64,000 nt of DNA from Opeltia flavorubescens (GCA_000442125.1 KE546968.1:709932-773931), one strand, 5' to 3'; numbered from the stretch's first letter, positions 33,868 to 44,775 are shown. Made by a program: numbers and translations. Notes: generated by a model from the letters alone, not told the origin.

Positions 33868-35322
33868 ACTGCACTTGATATGATGTTGGCAGTGCCTCTA
33901 GAACCGAGTCGCTACATATGACGTTTGCCTTATATTGCTTTGAACATCAATCTCGAAGTCTGTCAACGGATGAAAATGACCACGGGAATACGACGCTAGG
34001 CGCACCGTTATCGATAAGAAGTGACAGGGGACACTAGATCCGTTACTTGCGCGCGCTGCTATCCCATGCGTGCCACGTTTTCTCTCCACCGGGGAGGAGG
34101 CTACGCATCCGAAATGCAGAAGATCCAGGCTACATTCGTTAGACTGCATTACTGAATACCACATGGCGTGCTATCGGTTTCTATGTACTAGCACTCCCGT
34201 ATAGAAACTTTTCCGAATGGGTATTAGGGGATTCATACACGAATTGAAGAAGGGATCAGGATGGAAAACTTGGACCATTTCAACGACTCTGATGCAAGAC
34301 GCTGTCAAAGGAGAAGCACTAAGCCCCGAGAAAGCAGCAGGCAGGACCCACATCCAGGAAGCGGTTTTTCGGATCCAAATGTGTTCTTATCAGCCAACCA
34401 ATAACGATGACTGATTACGAGGAAATCGGCTTGGCCTTCCCCCCTCTCTAACGCTGACACGACATTCCCGAAGCACATTGCTGAACCGAATCCGTGGCCA
34501 TTAGCCGTGGAGCCTTGGTTTTGCAGTGCATATACCGTTGACAGCTTCTCATTGAAGCAGCATGGACGTGTTCTGTGCCGTCTCCTTGGATACTCTGGAA
34601 GCATGAATTAAGCTGAAGGAGGATGATGCAAAGTCCAGTTGCTGAAGGTTGGGCCACCATACCGATGAGTCGTACAGCCAGTTATATTCAAGGACAAATT
34701 TCAGACTACATTGCAGATTAATATGCAGCCAAACTCTTTTGCCAGGATCTACCTCGTGCTGTTTCCCGGTTTTCCATAATTGACTAGGCTACTGGTCTGT
34801 TGTCAAAGATCATGGGTAGGTCGCTCTATATCTCTGTAGCTGATAGGCGCTTCTTCCTATCATTGAACTCTATACACATGCGACTACAATGTGTGCGGTT
34901 CGTGGCCTAAAGTTTTCCTGAAAGGTCTCATGTGCAGGTTAGAAGACTTTTCTTTGGTCCTTGAAACCTAAGGCTTGTAGTTATTCGTTGCCTTCTTCTA
35001 GCCTACCGGCAGTACTCGTTCGACCGAGGTGTGCCACTTTGATGTAGGTAGTAAAGATCAGAGCGTACATACGCATATGCGTCTGCAGCATAGCATGCAT
35101 AAGTATGTGCCAGTACAAGTTATACGCATTTTCGGCATTTTTGTCCGGCTGTAACATACAGCCATCTTCGCAAGCATATAAGGCTCTCTCACATTCAAAA
35201 TCTATACCTCTTCTTTTGGCTTCGTGTAATACCGTTGGATCTCATTATTCCAAAGCATCGAGCTTGATAGGATCCAGTACTACGGTCTGCCCATTCGATA
35301 TTTATCACATCTCTTACCCACC
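33868..35322. other. 1.45-kb intergenic region with a TATA-like box before the crystallin-aerolysin gene
   Basis: This lies between divergent genes. The left end presumably holds the dbr1 promoter. A TATA-like CATATAAG at 35175-35182 lies about 140 bp before the next start codon. Open frames at 34217-34414 and 34305-34604 show no family features. Confidence 0.4.
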
Positions 35323-36630
35323 ATGTCAAATCTGTACACCCCAGATCAGAAGCGCCGCCTGCTGGAGCAGGTCAACAACCTGAGAAGCCTCGAGCCGACA
35401 CCTAATCCACCTCCTAGTCTCCCTTCGGGCGTGGTAGCACTTTTTGCAGATAGAAGCTGGTCTAGTGCCAGACTTGATTTGAACATCAACGATTATGTTG
35501 CTAATCGACGTCAAAGACTGCCCAATTACATGATCGACAATGCCAATTGGGTTGCCTGGAACCTGCCTATCGGCACAGTCATGACATTCACCGATCATGT
35601 GCCCGATCAACCTTCCATCTCGGCCAGTCTTGCTTATGCCGGTGGCACTTTCGACCTTGTGGGAAACGGCGAAACAAGGTCCGGTGCACTTTGGGCCAAT
35701 CATATGGAGGATAAGCCCGCGGCTTTCTGGTGGCGTGAAGTCGATCTATGGCAAGGCGCTGTGCAATTTTTCGCAAACCCGAGCTTCTGGGGTAATTTTT
35801 GTACGATTTTTCTTTGCGAATGGCCGCGCGACACGCCCAACAACATGAATGACTGGTTTCTCAATGATTCCATCACGGCTGTTCGCTGGCAGGCGTTGAC
35901 TGATCGCCAGACCGTGACACTATATCAGCACCCAGACGGCGGAGGGAATCGTTATGACAACATCAAGGGCTGGGGAAGCTTCAAGGAAATTGCGAACCTC
36001 AATGACTATGGCTTCGATGACCAGGCGACCAGCTTCTCGTGGACGAGCGCGAACCCGAAGAAGGAGATCATCGCACCCATCAAGCTTCCTTCGGGAGCAG
36101 GCACCAATTCGACCTCGCTCACTACTCACAATACCGGCGACAATCGTACTGATCTCGCCCAGACTACCGTCGTCACCCTCAAAGTTGAGGAAGCGCAAAC
36201 GCTGACGGTTGAAACGTCTGATTCGCATCACGTCGGGATGAGTGTTAAGATCACACAGACCGCCAGGGCTGGTGCCGAAGGCATTGCAACCTCGGAGACC
36301 ACGGTCGAGGTAGGTTTCACTTATGACTTCACCACCACCAAGACTGTCACTCGCACCACCTCCAAGACCATCGCGGTCGAGTTTCAGCAAACTTTCAACG
36401 TACCTCCCCAGAAGCATTTCGACGCCAATGTGACGGCGAGCCTAGGCGCGGTCCCTCCGACGGAATATCAGACAAAGGCGACAAGATGGTATGATTATGC
36501 CGTCCCGAACGGCGTGCGCGACCCGGAGAACAACAACTGGTACAAACGAGAAGAGATGATAACCTTTAGAATCGGTGGTAGTCTGGCGAGCCAGATCAAT
36601 TGGCATATGGATGCGACGCCGTTAACATAG
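35323..36630 (+). CDS. Beta/gamma-crystallin-like plus aerolysin-like protein
   Basis: This intact single-exon protein has 435 residues and no signal peptide (MSNLYTPDQKRR). Residues about 35-250 hold crystallin-like Greek-key motifs: VALFADRSWSSARLDL, VAWNLPIGTVMTFTDH, VQFFANPSFWGNF and TVTLYQHPDGGGNRYD. After a linker (PSGAGTNSTSL), residues about 275-435 show the Ser/Thr-rich alternating pattern of the aerolysin-type module (ETX/MTX2 group): EEAQTLTVETSD, an amphipathic stretch VGMSVKITQTARAG through TTVEVGFTYDF, then KTIAVEFQQTFNVPP. Aerolysin-type modules can oligomerise and form membrane channels. Amphibian beta/gamma-CAT proteins combine the same two parts. The role in this fungus is unknown; defence or endolysosomal handling are guesses. 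The domain calls are by eye and the crystallin part is the less certain of the two. Confidence 0.72.
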   Translation: MSNLYTPDQKRRLLEQVNNLRSLEPTPNPPPSLPSGVVALFADRSWSSARLDLNINDYVANRRQRLPNYMIDNANWVAWNLPIGTVMTFTDHVPDQPSISASLAYAGGTFDLVGNGETRSGALWANHMEDKPAAFWWREVDLWQGAVQFFANPSFWGNFCTIFLCEWPRDTPNNMNDWFLNDSITAVRWQALTDRQTVTLYQHPDGGGNRYDNIKGWGSFKEIANLNDYGFDDQATSFSWTSANPKKEIIAPIKLPSGAGTNSTSLTTHNTGDNRTDLAQTTVVTLKVEEAQTLTVETSDSHHVGMSVKITQTARAGAEGIATSETTVEVGFTYDFTTTKTVTRTTSKTIAVEFQQTFNVPPQKHFDANVTASLGAVPPTEYQTKATRWYDYAVPNGVRDPENNNWYKREEMITFRIGGSLASQINWHMDATPLT

Positions 36631-37877
36631 ATTGCATACATACGAATGAGATGAACTTGCAACGGTTGCAGAGTTGTGGGAAATATGTGGGTAGAATGCT
36701 GGTCATGAATTGAGTTATGGCACTCGGTTGATATTCAACTGTTAGTGGAAGAACGTCTTCTCAGGGTTTGCTCTTTACGCGCAAGGTCCAGTCATCTACC
36801 ATGGCGGAAATCAATGATTCACGAATCAAAATTCCTAATCTTTGCGTAGCTGTTTTGGTCCTTTGTCCTTTGATTTCGAGCTAAGATATCTTAATATACT
36901 TGGAACTAAAGAACGTGTTCACGATCAAGGCATTGCAAGATTCTGCACACGATCCCAAATGCCATGCTGGATTGTTGTCAGACCCCTATTCTTCTTCCTG
37001 GTGCGTCTCTGGAAGTCGCGTCAAGTAGTGACAGAGACGCAGCTCTATTCATTCGTTCTGGGACGGGAAAACGTGCAGCATCAGAGGTCGAATGATGGCG
37101 TTGCGGTCATCGTGGAGTGACCGATAGAGGTGTCGCCAATATCGAGCAGAACAAGGCGTCGTGCCATTGAACGTAGCTCGAATGTACGTACTCCTTTGAA
37201 TGAAAGGGATGTGGTTCGGTTAAAGTTTGTCCGATCCCCGATGGTTTCGCGCCGTTGCTTTGTGCTGCATTAGCAAATGTGTCATACCTATTCGCAAAGA
37301 CTATAGCGTGCTGAGAAGCGCACTTGGCACTCAATAGAACATGGACAGAGCGACAAATCATCAATTGGCTCCGAAAGGCCTTGAGAGCAAAAAGAAATGG
37401 AGAAGCGGAAGGGATGGATTGTGATTAGATTCGATGACATTAGTCACTCCTCCAATCTGTAACCGTAGGAGGTTTTCCTTTACAGGGGCAACACTCTGTT
37501 TCGATCGACTTGATTGCTCTGACATTATGGAAATATGATGAATAATAGAGTACCACATACGGCACATTCAACATTAAGTACCAGCTCATTGAAACATTAT
37601 AGGGCGAGGAGGTCTATCAAGAAAATCCTTGATGCTGGGCGCTGTATTGACTAAGGTAAGGTATATACGGAGACCATATCTTGAGAATTTGGCACCATGT
37701 GCAATGGTTGTGGTGTGCATATATTTTCTCACCCCGCGGCGTGACAGTGTAAATTGCAAATACAAACGACAACGCGCCGGCGCCACAGCCGCGACTTTCC
37801 GCGGCAATTCTAGACCGTGAATTGACAGTTTTCCATGCAAATTTCTAAACAATTACAACGATGCTTGAGCTGATGCC
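36631..37877. other. 1.25-kb intergenic region, nothing recognised
   Basis: The spacer lies between two plus-strand genes. Short open frames on both strands (for example 36842-37120 and 37586-37852) lack protein family features. The last part should contain the orc6 promoter. Confidence 0.4.
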
Positions 37878-39104
37878 ATGGACAAAGCCATCCCTCAAAT
37901 CCTCGAAAGCTTGATACCAGAACTTAACGTTCCAATACCCCAGCAACTGCTCGAGCTCGCCACATCCCTACTCGCCCAATCGCGGAACAAAGCCAGCAGC
38001 TTAAAAGCCGAGGAGGAGATTGCGAGGAGCTACGCCTGCGCGCATCTTGCTTGCGAGAGGTCCAACACCAATTTGACGTATATTGAAAGCCTGTGTTCAC
38101 AAATCGTTGCAGGCTTAAACAAACCCTAGGGCTTCCTAAAATTCAAGCACGCCCACCATGTCCCCCGAAAGTCTACCAAAAGCTCTATCGTCATCTCGAT
38201 GCGGCATTGCCTGCAGGTGCAAGGAGGACAGCTCGATCTGCGAAGCCACTTGAGTCAATTAAGCCTGCCCAATCTCCTCCCGTCACACCTCGAAAGCCCG
38301 GTACAACTACAAATACAACGCGTACACCTACCTCGGCACGCAGGAAGAGAAAACGAGCATCAGTCCTTCTTGAAGACGTTCCGTCATGGACTATGCCGGC
38401 CATTCGTGGACTTTGCAAATCTCTCAGGGCCCCCGCCGCTCCACCACATGTTTATGCAGGGGTTTCATCTATCCTCACACTTGCATCGCCTGTTGAGCAA
38501 AACGTGGAGGATGGTCACATAGAGCGTCTCCAAAGTATGGGAGTCGAGGCACTGATCGTTGCCGTATACATATTGGTACGAACACGATTGTCAGGGGTGG
38601 AAACGGACTCAAGGGGCTACTCGCAGCAGAGAGACAAAGCTGTGACCGTAATTAGGGATTTGCGCAGCGATGCAGGATCGCCGGTTGTGATAGAACTTGC
38701 GAGCGTTGACGAATGGATGAGAGAAACAAAAAGAGGTCATTGGCTCGAAATGGATTGGTTTGAAAACATTGAGCCGGGAGCTGGTTTGAGTGTCATGGAA
38801 GCTCAACAAAAAGATAGCGATGCCTCTGATGATAGCGAGATCAATGGTGACGAGAGTTTCCTTGCTAGTAAGCACCGATTTGACGCGTACACTGCGGAAA
38901 AACCGTACCTGCAGCCAGGTCTTGGAACCATGGTATGAAACCCAATCTTGTCAAGTAATGGTAGCTAAACTCGCTTAGATGCAGGGTCCTGTAGACTATT
39001 TGAGCGATGAAAAGCGTGCTGATTATCAAAGGTGGAAAAAGAGCATCCTTGCCCAGATCGCGCGTATAGAAGAGGCTTCCTCAGAAAAGAACCAAGCAGT
39101 ATGA
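37878..39104 (+). CDS. orc6: Origin recognition complex subunit 6
   Basis: Three exons, 37878-38059, 38113-38932 and 38979-39104, give 375 residues. The first join (GTCCAA donor) gives HLACER then LKQTLGLPKIQARPPCPPK, and the second gives GLGTM then MQGPVDYLSDEKRADYQRWK; both fit fungal Orc6. The N-terminal cyclin-box-like TFIIB fold starts MDKAIPQILESLIPEL, with AEEEIARSYACAHLAC. A basic Pro/Thr-rich linker (TPRKPGTT, SARRKRKRAS) with CDK-type TP sites follows, then a second TFIIB-like helical domain from about 170 to 300. Orc6 acts in the nucleus in loading the MCM helicase at origins. The CDK-site linker fits cell-cycle control known in yeast. Confidence 0.9.
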
Positions 39105-39256
39105 CTCTGGATCGATTGTTCTCTTTCAAGTTCTCCTAGCAGAGGGCATTTGTAAAGCTGCCACCGACGGAATATCTCACCCTGTATCAAAATCTAGGAA
39201 GGAACTCGACCTCTTCGAGATGTCGAAACTTATGAGGATCCAAATGCGCAAAAACT

Positions 39257-39480
39257 CACTTTGACCTGAGTCGCTGTTAGGCGACCGCCCGTGAGGGAAA
39301 CCCACCCCTTAAGGGTAGTTTCATTACTGAGAATCCCACTTTGACCTGAGCCGAAGCCGCCCATGGGAAGGAACCATTTGTCCAGGTGCCGAGAATTTTG
39401 ACCGCCGAGATTGATTTGCTGAAACCTCACTTTGACCCGAGCCGAAGCCTGCCCATGAGGACCCCCGGTGGAGTTTTTCC
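39257..39480. repeat. Three degenerate repeats beginning CACTTTGACCYGAG
   Basis: The 14-mer CACTTTGACC(T/C)GAG occurs at 39257-39270, 39337-39350 and 39428-39441, 80 and 91 bp apart. After it come related segments (CCGAAGCC in copies 2 and 3; CCCRTGRGG in all three). The copies differ internally, so this is an old or patchy repeat rather than a clean tandem array. Confidence 0.7.
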
Positions 39481-39505
39481 GCCGAAATTAAGCAAATAAT
39501 AGTCG

Positions 39506-39575
39506 ACCTTGATGGGATTCGAACTGGCTGAATAAATCGGGTGATCTACCGCTTATGCTATTCGGGTGGTTGTTA
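39506..39575 (-). other. tRNA-like fragment (A and B box), probably decayed
   Basis: On the minus strand, TAGCATAAGCGG (39560-39549) is close to a Pol III A box and AGTTCGAATCC (39525-39515) differs by one base from a B box. The 23-nt gap is shorter than in a normal tRNA, and neither a T stem nor a clean D stem can be drawn. It could be a tRNA pseudogene or the head of a tRNA-derived SINE whose body is the adjacent repeat stretch. Confidence 0.35.
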
Positions 39576-39744
39576 ATTCCATTGTCAATAGTCATGACAT
39601 ATAAACCATGAATTTTGAAATTGTTGATATCCTTCTTTGTGGTGCTTATCTTTGAGTGAAAACGACGTACCGAATTATGTCGAGGATATCCGAGTTATTT
39701 CTATGAAGCTTTGGCCTGCGTGAAACACGAGAGAAGTCCTCTGG

Positions 39745-40320
39745 TCAAGTCTTCTTCATAAAGTCCATCAGATCCAGCCCTGGACCCCCAGACATCAAGT
39801 TTGTTTTCCTTGATTTTTCTAGCAAAGCTTGCAGGCCACTTTGTTTCCGTGCCTTTGCTCTTTTTCTGCTGCTAGCATTGGTCGACCCAGACTTCTGGGA
39901 ATCTCCATGGCTATTGGATGCCAGCATCGTCTCAGACGACACAGGGGGTATCGGCTTAACGACTTCCCTCAAATCCTTTCCCTGCAGTTGCCCCGTTTGT
40001 GACACAGTTATTCGATGACACGAAAGGCATTCAGTCATCCATTGCTCCGCGGTTGTTGCTTGTTCAGATGCAGATTTTCTATTCTTCTTCCCGGGCTTTA
40101 CCACCAATAAGACTCTTGAGCTTGAGCTAGGGACTAAGATCATTCCACATGCTTCGCACACATCTTTGAAGTGTGCTTTTGTCAACGACCCGCCAAGTTC
40201 TTCTACAACTATACTTCGCTGATGCATTAAATGTGCCGACGTCTCTGGCACGATTTCATGAAGATATCGCGCTGCAATATCCAAAAATTGAATACGAGCA
40301 TCCCGTGCGATATTAGGCAT
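39745..40320 (-). CDS. snm1: RNase MRP/P protein of the Snm1/Rpr2/Rpp21 family
   Basis: This single-exon protein has 191 residues. The N-terminal helical part (RIQFLDIAARYLHEI) precedes a zinc ribbon with CEACGMILVPS and CLSCHRIT as the two Cys pairs. A basic C-terminal tail ends ARKQSGLQALLEKS and GLDLMDFMKKT. Rpr2/Rpp21 works in RNase P (tRNA 5' processing) and Snm1 in RNase MRP (pre-rRNA and mRNA cleavage); the two are hard to tell apart. The long tail with the RKQSGLQALLEKS motif favours Snm1. Its start lies 237 bp from that of dad1 on the other strand, so they probably share a promoter region. Confidence 0.75.
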   Translation of the reverse strand: MPNIARDARIQFLDIAARYLHEIVPETSAHLMHQRSIVVEELGGSLTKAHFKDVCEACGMILVPSSSSRVLLVVKPGKKNRKSASEQATTAEQWMTECLSCHRITVSQTGQLQGKDLREVVKPIPPVSSETMLASNSHGDSQKSGSTNASSRKRAKARKQSGLQALLEKSRKTNLMSGGPGLDLMDFMKKT

Positions 40321-40557
40321 TTGAGGAAGCCTGATTGTGGGTCCCGGCTGTGTCGCAGTTCAAACTCGATTGAACTACGGATGAAATGTAATTAATCCAT
40401 TAGACTGCCGCGCGGCTATAAAGAAGCCCTAGGCCCTATCGCTGCAATCGAATATCAAGACTAATCACTCGCATGTGTCTCGATGTCGAGAGTGAGCTCT
40501 ATGTAAATTCAAGAGTATTCGTTGCGCGGGCTCACTCTCAGGAAATTCATCGTTATC

Positions 40558-41097
40558 ATGTCATCAACCGACCAGCCTCCCGCAAAGACTCCATTGAAGC
40601 AATCTGCCGTCACCGCAGCCCCAACGGCGGCTTTTCTGCAACAGCGCAATGTGCTAGTTGGGGAAATCGCAATGGTACGCCGCATCCAAACCCGCTGATT
40701 ATCCATCCATTCGAAATGTACAATCTGACCGATCATCACCATATAGGCAATGGATCACGTTCTTCAAAATATCAACAAATTGAACCGGAACTTGGAGGGC
40801 GTGATTGCGGTAAGCTCCAAATGCAGTATTTCATGAATACTTTTCGATGAGCTCTTCGGCCTGGAGAAGGATTGCTGTATTAGTCGACATAGTGTCTGAT
40901 ATACAGATGTACAGGTTGGAAATGAGTTCGGGGCGGTTGAAGCGCTATGGAGCCAGTTCGAAAACGTGATGGCGAGTGAAGCGGGACGTGGCGGGGAAGA
41001 CGTAGCGAAACCAACTGATGGGTCGGGAGAAGAGGAGGAAGGTGGACCAGAAGCAGATCACAATACGAAGAAAAACGAAAAAGAGGCAGAGAGATGA
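40558..41097 (+). CDS. dad1: DASH complex subunit Dad1
   Basis: Three exons, 40558-40674, 40747-40809 and 40915-41097, give 120 residues. Joins restore the family core: LVGEIAM then AMDHVLQNINKLNRNLE, then GVIA then VGNEFGAVEALWSQFENVM. The 39-residue first exon is Pro/Ala/Thr-rich, and the C-terminal 45 residues are acidic (GEEEEGGPEAD) and probably disordered. Dad1 is a small coiled-coil subunit of the ring-forming DASH/Dam1 complex that couples kinetochores to spindle microtubules. The introns (72 and 105 nt) are longer than most others here. The start lies in a different frame from an overlapping open frame that begins further upstream at 40473. Confidence 0.9.
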
Positions 41098-41471
41098 CAT
41101 TGACGGGAAGACAGGAGGTTGATCGCGATCGATTTTGTGCGGGACCCAGGCGTTGGCGTCTACGGAGATACCCTTTACGGATTATATGAGGTGGCTTTAA
41201 GAGCTGGGGTTTCAGTCTTTAATATTCATCGAAATAAATGTTCGAAAGGATGCTATAAACAGATATCGCCTGGGAGCTTCCCACCGCCAGATGTATGTTG
41301 ATTACTGGAAGCCAGCAACGCAAATTCATAATAAAACACGAATCCAGTCAACTGAAGCCAGTCATCCCTGCTATGCAAAGGGATCTCTGAATCTCGTACT
41401 CGTTGCAAGTCGTTATGCCACGGCTATCGCGCGAGGGCCAATTCATCAAAGTATCTGATCCAGACTCGTCT
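41098..41471. other. Convergent spacer between dad1 and rho4
   Basis: This presumably holds the 3' ends of both genes. No other feature was recognised. Confidence 0.4.
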
Positions 41472-42443
41472 TCAAAGGATCGGACATCCCTTCTTCTTGG
41501 ATCTTTTCGCTATCGGTGTCTTGCCCCCGAAATCCTGCCTCGAATCGCGTTGCTGCTTTGTTGTGATTTCTTGTCCAACAGCGGTGTTCACAGCCAATTC
41601 GAAAACCTCTTCCACGCCTTTCATCTCCTTACTGCTGCACTCAACGTATATTGCACCCATTTGTCGAGCGACTCGTTGTCCTTGCTCGGGTGTCACAGGT
41701 GTTAATCCTTGAGTCTTGAGAAGGTCGATGCAGACACGATTCGTACGAAGGTCGGACTTCAGACCAATAAGGATAAGTGGGGTCGTAGGACAGAAATGGA
41801 GGACTTCTGGATACCACTGGAAAATGTCAGTTGCCAAATTACTGTTCGATATGGGCAGTTGTGTGCTGCAACTGAATACATACCTTGTCCATAACGTTTT
41901 CGAGTGAGTTGGGACAGTCAATGGCGAAACAGACAAATATCAAATCCGTCTCGGGGTACGAGAGAGGGCGAAGACGATCGTATTCTTCCTGGCCAGCAGT
42001 GTCCCATAACGCTAGCTCGACTGTCTTACTCGTGGGTTGGTGAATGGTATGTGTGATGTAGTTTTCGAAAACGGTCGGAACATATTTCTATCCTCTTGTC
42101 AGCTCTGGCGAAAGAAAAGCTATAAGCGAGGGGGCCGTACTTCTGGGAAATAGCCTTGACTATAGCTGATCAACAGACAAGTCTTGCCGCAACCTCCATC
42201 TCCGACGACTACGAATTTCTTCGAATACGCAGGTGGTTGTGTGAGATTGGTAGCCGCCGACAATCTCCCGGTCGAAATGCTAGCAACCGTGCTCGCAGTA
42301 CCTTGACTATCTCTTATGCTCTGCTGCCGGACCGGCTTTCTTTGTGGGGATCGAGAGCCTGATTGTGATCGCATAGGGTTGGTCATCCTCGAGCTCTGGC
42401 GGCGCAGAAAGTCATAATTCTCGAGTGGTGGCCCTTGAGACAT
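41472..42443 (-). CDS. rho4: Rho4-type small GTPase
   Basis: Three exons (42443-42141, 42087-41884, 41816-41472) give 283 residues. An N-terminal extension of about 70 Ser/Arg/Gln-rich residues precedes the G domain, as in Rho4. G motifs are GDGGCGKT (P-loop), the effector region [23 protein letters not shown] (switch II), LIGLKSDLR (G4, Rho form) and CSSK (G5). A basic stretch (AKRSKKKG) precedes the CPIL box, predicted to be geranylgeranylated. Joins give [17 protein letters not shown] and [15 protein letters not shown], both phase 0. In filamentous fungi Rho4 controls septum formation and the contractile ring; this connects in theme with the SIN scaffold gene at 13-19 kb. Confidence 0.94.
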
Positions 42444-43656
42444 GTTTGAGCTTATGATGATTACAGTAATGTGTGCCTGAATGTGCTCGCAATTCGAAAA
42501 CCCGCAACTTTAGAATATGAACCGTAGAAGATGGTCTTAATCGCATGGTGTCGGACATGTTGAAGTAGAGTTTTATTTGATCAGCGGTTGTTGACGGGGC
42601 AACGCAAACCCTTGACACGCATGCACGTGGTAATGATAATGTTCGGCAAACAATCCTCCCACTCGAACACCGAAACCCAAGTTCCTTTTTCTTGAATGAG
42701 AATTGATGGCATATGGTGCTACGTTCATGGTACTAAAAGTCTCATCGATAGCATTTGACGACAACCAAAATCCGTGCGAGAGCACTTGCAAAACTCCTCC
42801 ACAACCTTCGTCCGATACCTAGCCACTCCGTGATATCGTTCCAGCCAGCTTTGTATTTATAGATTCTTCTCGGCAGCAACAGAGACCATACTCCATATCT
42901 AATTGATGTCTTATGCCAAACCGTCGGCTCTGGTGCTCTTTTCAGCCTACTAGATAAGTCATTTCTCACGCACTTGAAACTTGAAAAAGCGTTCCCAGTG
43001 CTTTGCAGCTCATTACAATCGTCTGGCTGTATTCGTTTGTGGATCTTTTCTATATCTTCATATCTTCTGCACTTTTACAACCATGTTAATGTATGCGATA
43101 ACTGAGTTGTCTCTTTCGGCGGTCTTAGTGTGAGTGTTGCTACAGTCTAGTCCAATAAGTTATTGAAATTCATGGCATCATTTACCCTGATTTGCTGCCG
43201 CATACGACCAAGTATGTTAATATGGCTTGTAAATTTTGCCACTCATTTTCTCGCAGTCATTTCTCGGTGATAGAGTTACTATGTCCGAGGAGGCTCCCGG
43301 CTAATCAGGGAATCGATGGTCTCGGTGGTGATATGAGTAGCTCCGAGCGAGTCCTTGTGTCCCACGGTAGTTTTGACTCCTATTGGCGCTGGTCGCATTG
43401 CCTGCACACCTCATCTTCCAGCCTCTCAGTTGCCTACTACGGCGGCCAACGCATCTGCTTGAATTCCGATGATGTCTAATGACCACATGAACGGGATACG
43501 GCAGATGAGCCGCCCAACATCTATGACTAGAATGGGATTGAACAAGTCGCTAAATTCGGCGTTTATCCCCGGACGACCCATAAAGATGCCCTTCCCCCAG
43601 TAACTCCTGACTTGGAGCGTCTATATTATACATTGCGTTAGAGCATATCTGTCAAA
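42444..43656. other. 1.2-kb intergenic region between divergent genes
   Basis: No gene is supported. Open frames at 42573-42969 (minus) and 43192-43479 (plus) lack family features. A TATA-like TATATTATA at 43622-43630 lies about 27 bp before the oxidoreductase start codon, so the leader may be short. Confidence 0.4.
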
Positions 43657-44775
43657 ATGGCTCAAGCAAATCACCGTGCCCTGGTTCTGCCCTCATTATC
43701 ATCTCCGCCTTCAGTTCAAATCATACCTAAACCGACGTCCACACCGGGCAGCGCTCTGGTCCGTATCCTCTTCGCTCACGTCCTCCCCTATGCCCGCAGT
43801 ATCTACAATGGCACCCGCGGCGTACCGATGCCAACCCCGATGGTGATCGGCTCTGCTGCCATTGCTCGCATCGAGTCCGTTGGTGCTGATGCTACTGTAC
43901 TATTACCAGGTCAGCTTGTCTTGGTAGACATCTTTGTTCGTGCCCGTGATGATCCAGCCACAAGTATCCTATTCGGATATCGCGAAGGGCCCACCGAAGC
44001 CAGCAAGAAACTCATGGCGGAAGCATGGAGAGACTCCACCTACGCCGAGTTCGCAAGAGTCCCGTTGGAAAATTGCTACCGACTAGACGAAATACGCCTG
44101 TGCGGAAATTTAGCAGACGGTGGGCTTGGCTACAAACTTGAAGATTTGCCATATCTTGCTTTGCATGCTGTATCGTATGGCGGATTGAGGGATCTGAACA
44201 TCAAAGCAGGTGATACTGTTGTTATCGCGCCTGCTACAGGAAGCTTTGGAGGCGCCGCTGTACATGTCGCTGTGGCCATGGGAGCAAGGGTGATTGCCGC
44301 AGGCAGGAATCTCGGGGCACTGAACGAATTGGCTGCGACAAGTGATCGTATTTCGATCGCACATCTAAAATGCAATGACGTGCAAGGAGATCTCCAAACA
44401 TTGCAAAAGTTTGGGCAGATAGACGCTTACTTGGACCTGTCCCCGCCCGCAGCTGCGAACAGTACTCACATCGAAAGTTGCCTGATGGCCGTTAAACCAC
44501 ATGGGAAGGTTTCACTCATGGGCGGGATTAGAGAGCATGTAAAGATACCTTATTTCTTGGTCATGTTCCGCAGCATTCAGCTCCGGGGTCGTTTCATGTA
44601 CGAGCGTAGCGATGTTCAAGGGTTGATCAAACTGGTCAATCAAGGTTTACTGAAACTAAGTCTATCGGGAGGATACAAGAGAAACCTGAGCTTTGCACTC
44701 GAGGACTGGGAGAAGGCCTTTGAGGAAGCAGAAAAGATCTCAAGTTGGAACTCGCAGGTGCTACTGCGCCCCTGA
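43657..44775 (+). CDS. Medium-chain dehydrogenase/reductase (zinc-free, quinone-oxidoreductase-like)
   Basis: This single-exon protein has 372 residues. The N-terminal GroES-like substrate domain (about 1-155) lacks the usual catalytic zinc Cys pattern. It is followed by a Rossmann domain with IAPATGSFGGAAVHVAVAMGA as the nucleotide-binding turn (within about 190-215), including ARVIAAGR, which suits NADP. A conserved MGGI follows PHGKVSL. Reaction and substrate cannot be named; fungal relatives include isopropanol-dehydrogenase-like and secondary-metabolite enzymes. No cluster genes surround it. The last residues (NSQVLLRP) match the typical MDR end. Confidence 0.8.
   Translation: MAQANHRALVLPSLSSPPSVQIIPKPTSTPGSALVRILFAHVLPYARSIYNGTRGVPMPTPMVIGSAAIARIESVGADATVLLPGQLVLVDIFVRARDDPATSILFGYREGPTEASKKLMAEAWRDSTYAEFARVPLENCYRLDEIRLCGNLADGGLGYKLEDLPYLALHAVSYGGLRDLNIKAGDTVVIAPATGSFGGAAVHVAVAMGARVIAAGRNLGALNELAATSDRISIAHLKCNDVQGDLQTLQKFGQIDAYLDLSPPAAANSTHIESCLMAVKPHGKVSLMGGIREHVKIPYFLVMFRSIQLRGRFMYERSDVQGLIKLVNQGLLKLSLSGGYKRNLSFALEDWEKAFEEAEKISSWNSQVLLRP

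Larger units (their letters stand above)
39105..39744. other. Intergenic region with degenerate repeats and a tRNA-like piece
   Basis: The region is convergent between orc6 and the snm1-like gene. It contains three related GC-rich segments and a stretch with Pol III-like A and B boxes, listed separately. No protein-coding gene is seen; the open frame at 39230-39430 coincides with the repeats. Confidence 0.5.

Noticed and set aside
38093-38938. Separate gene starting inside the orc6 intron
   Set aside because: The frame is exon 2 of orc6; splicing at 38060-38112 joins it to the N-terminal TFIIB-like exon.
42573-42969. Minus-strand open frames upstream of rho4
   Set aside because: Short, overlapping and without protein family features; more likely promoter or leader sequence.
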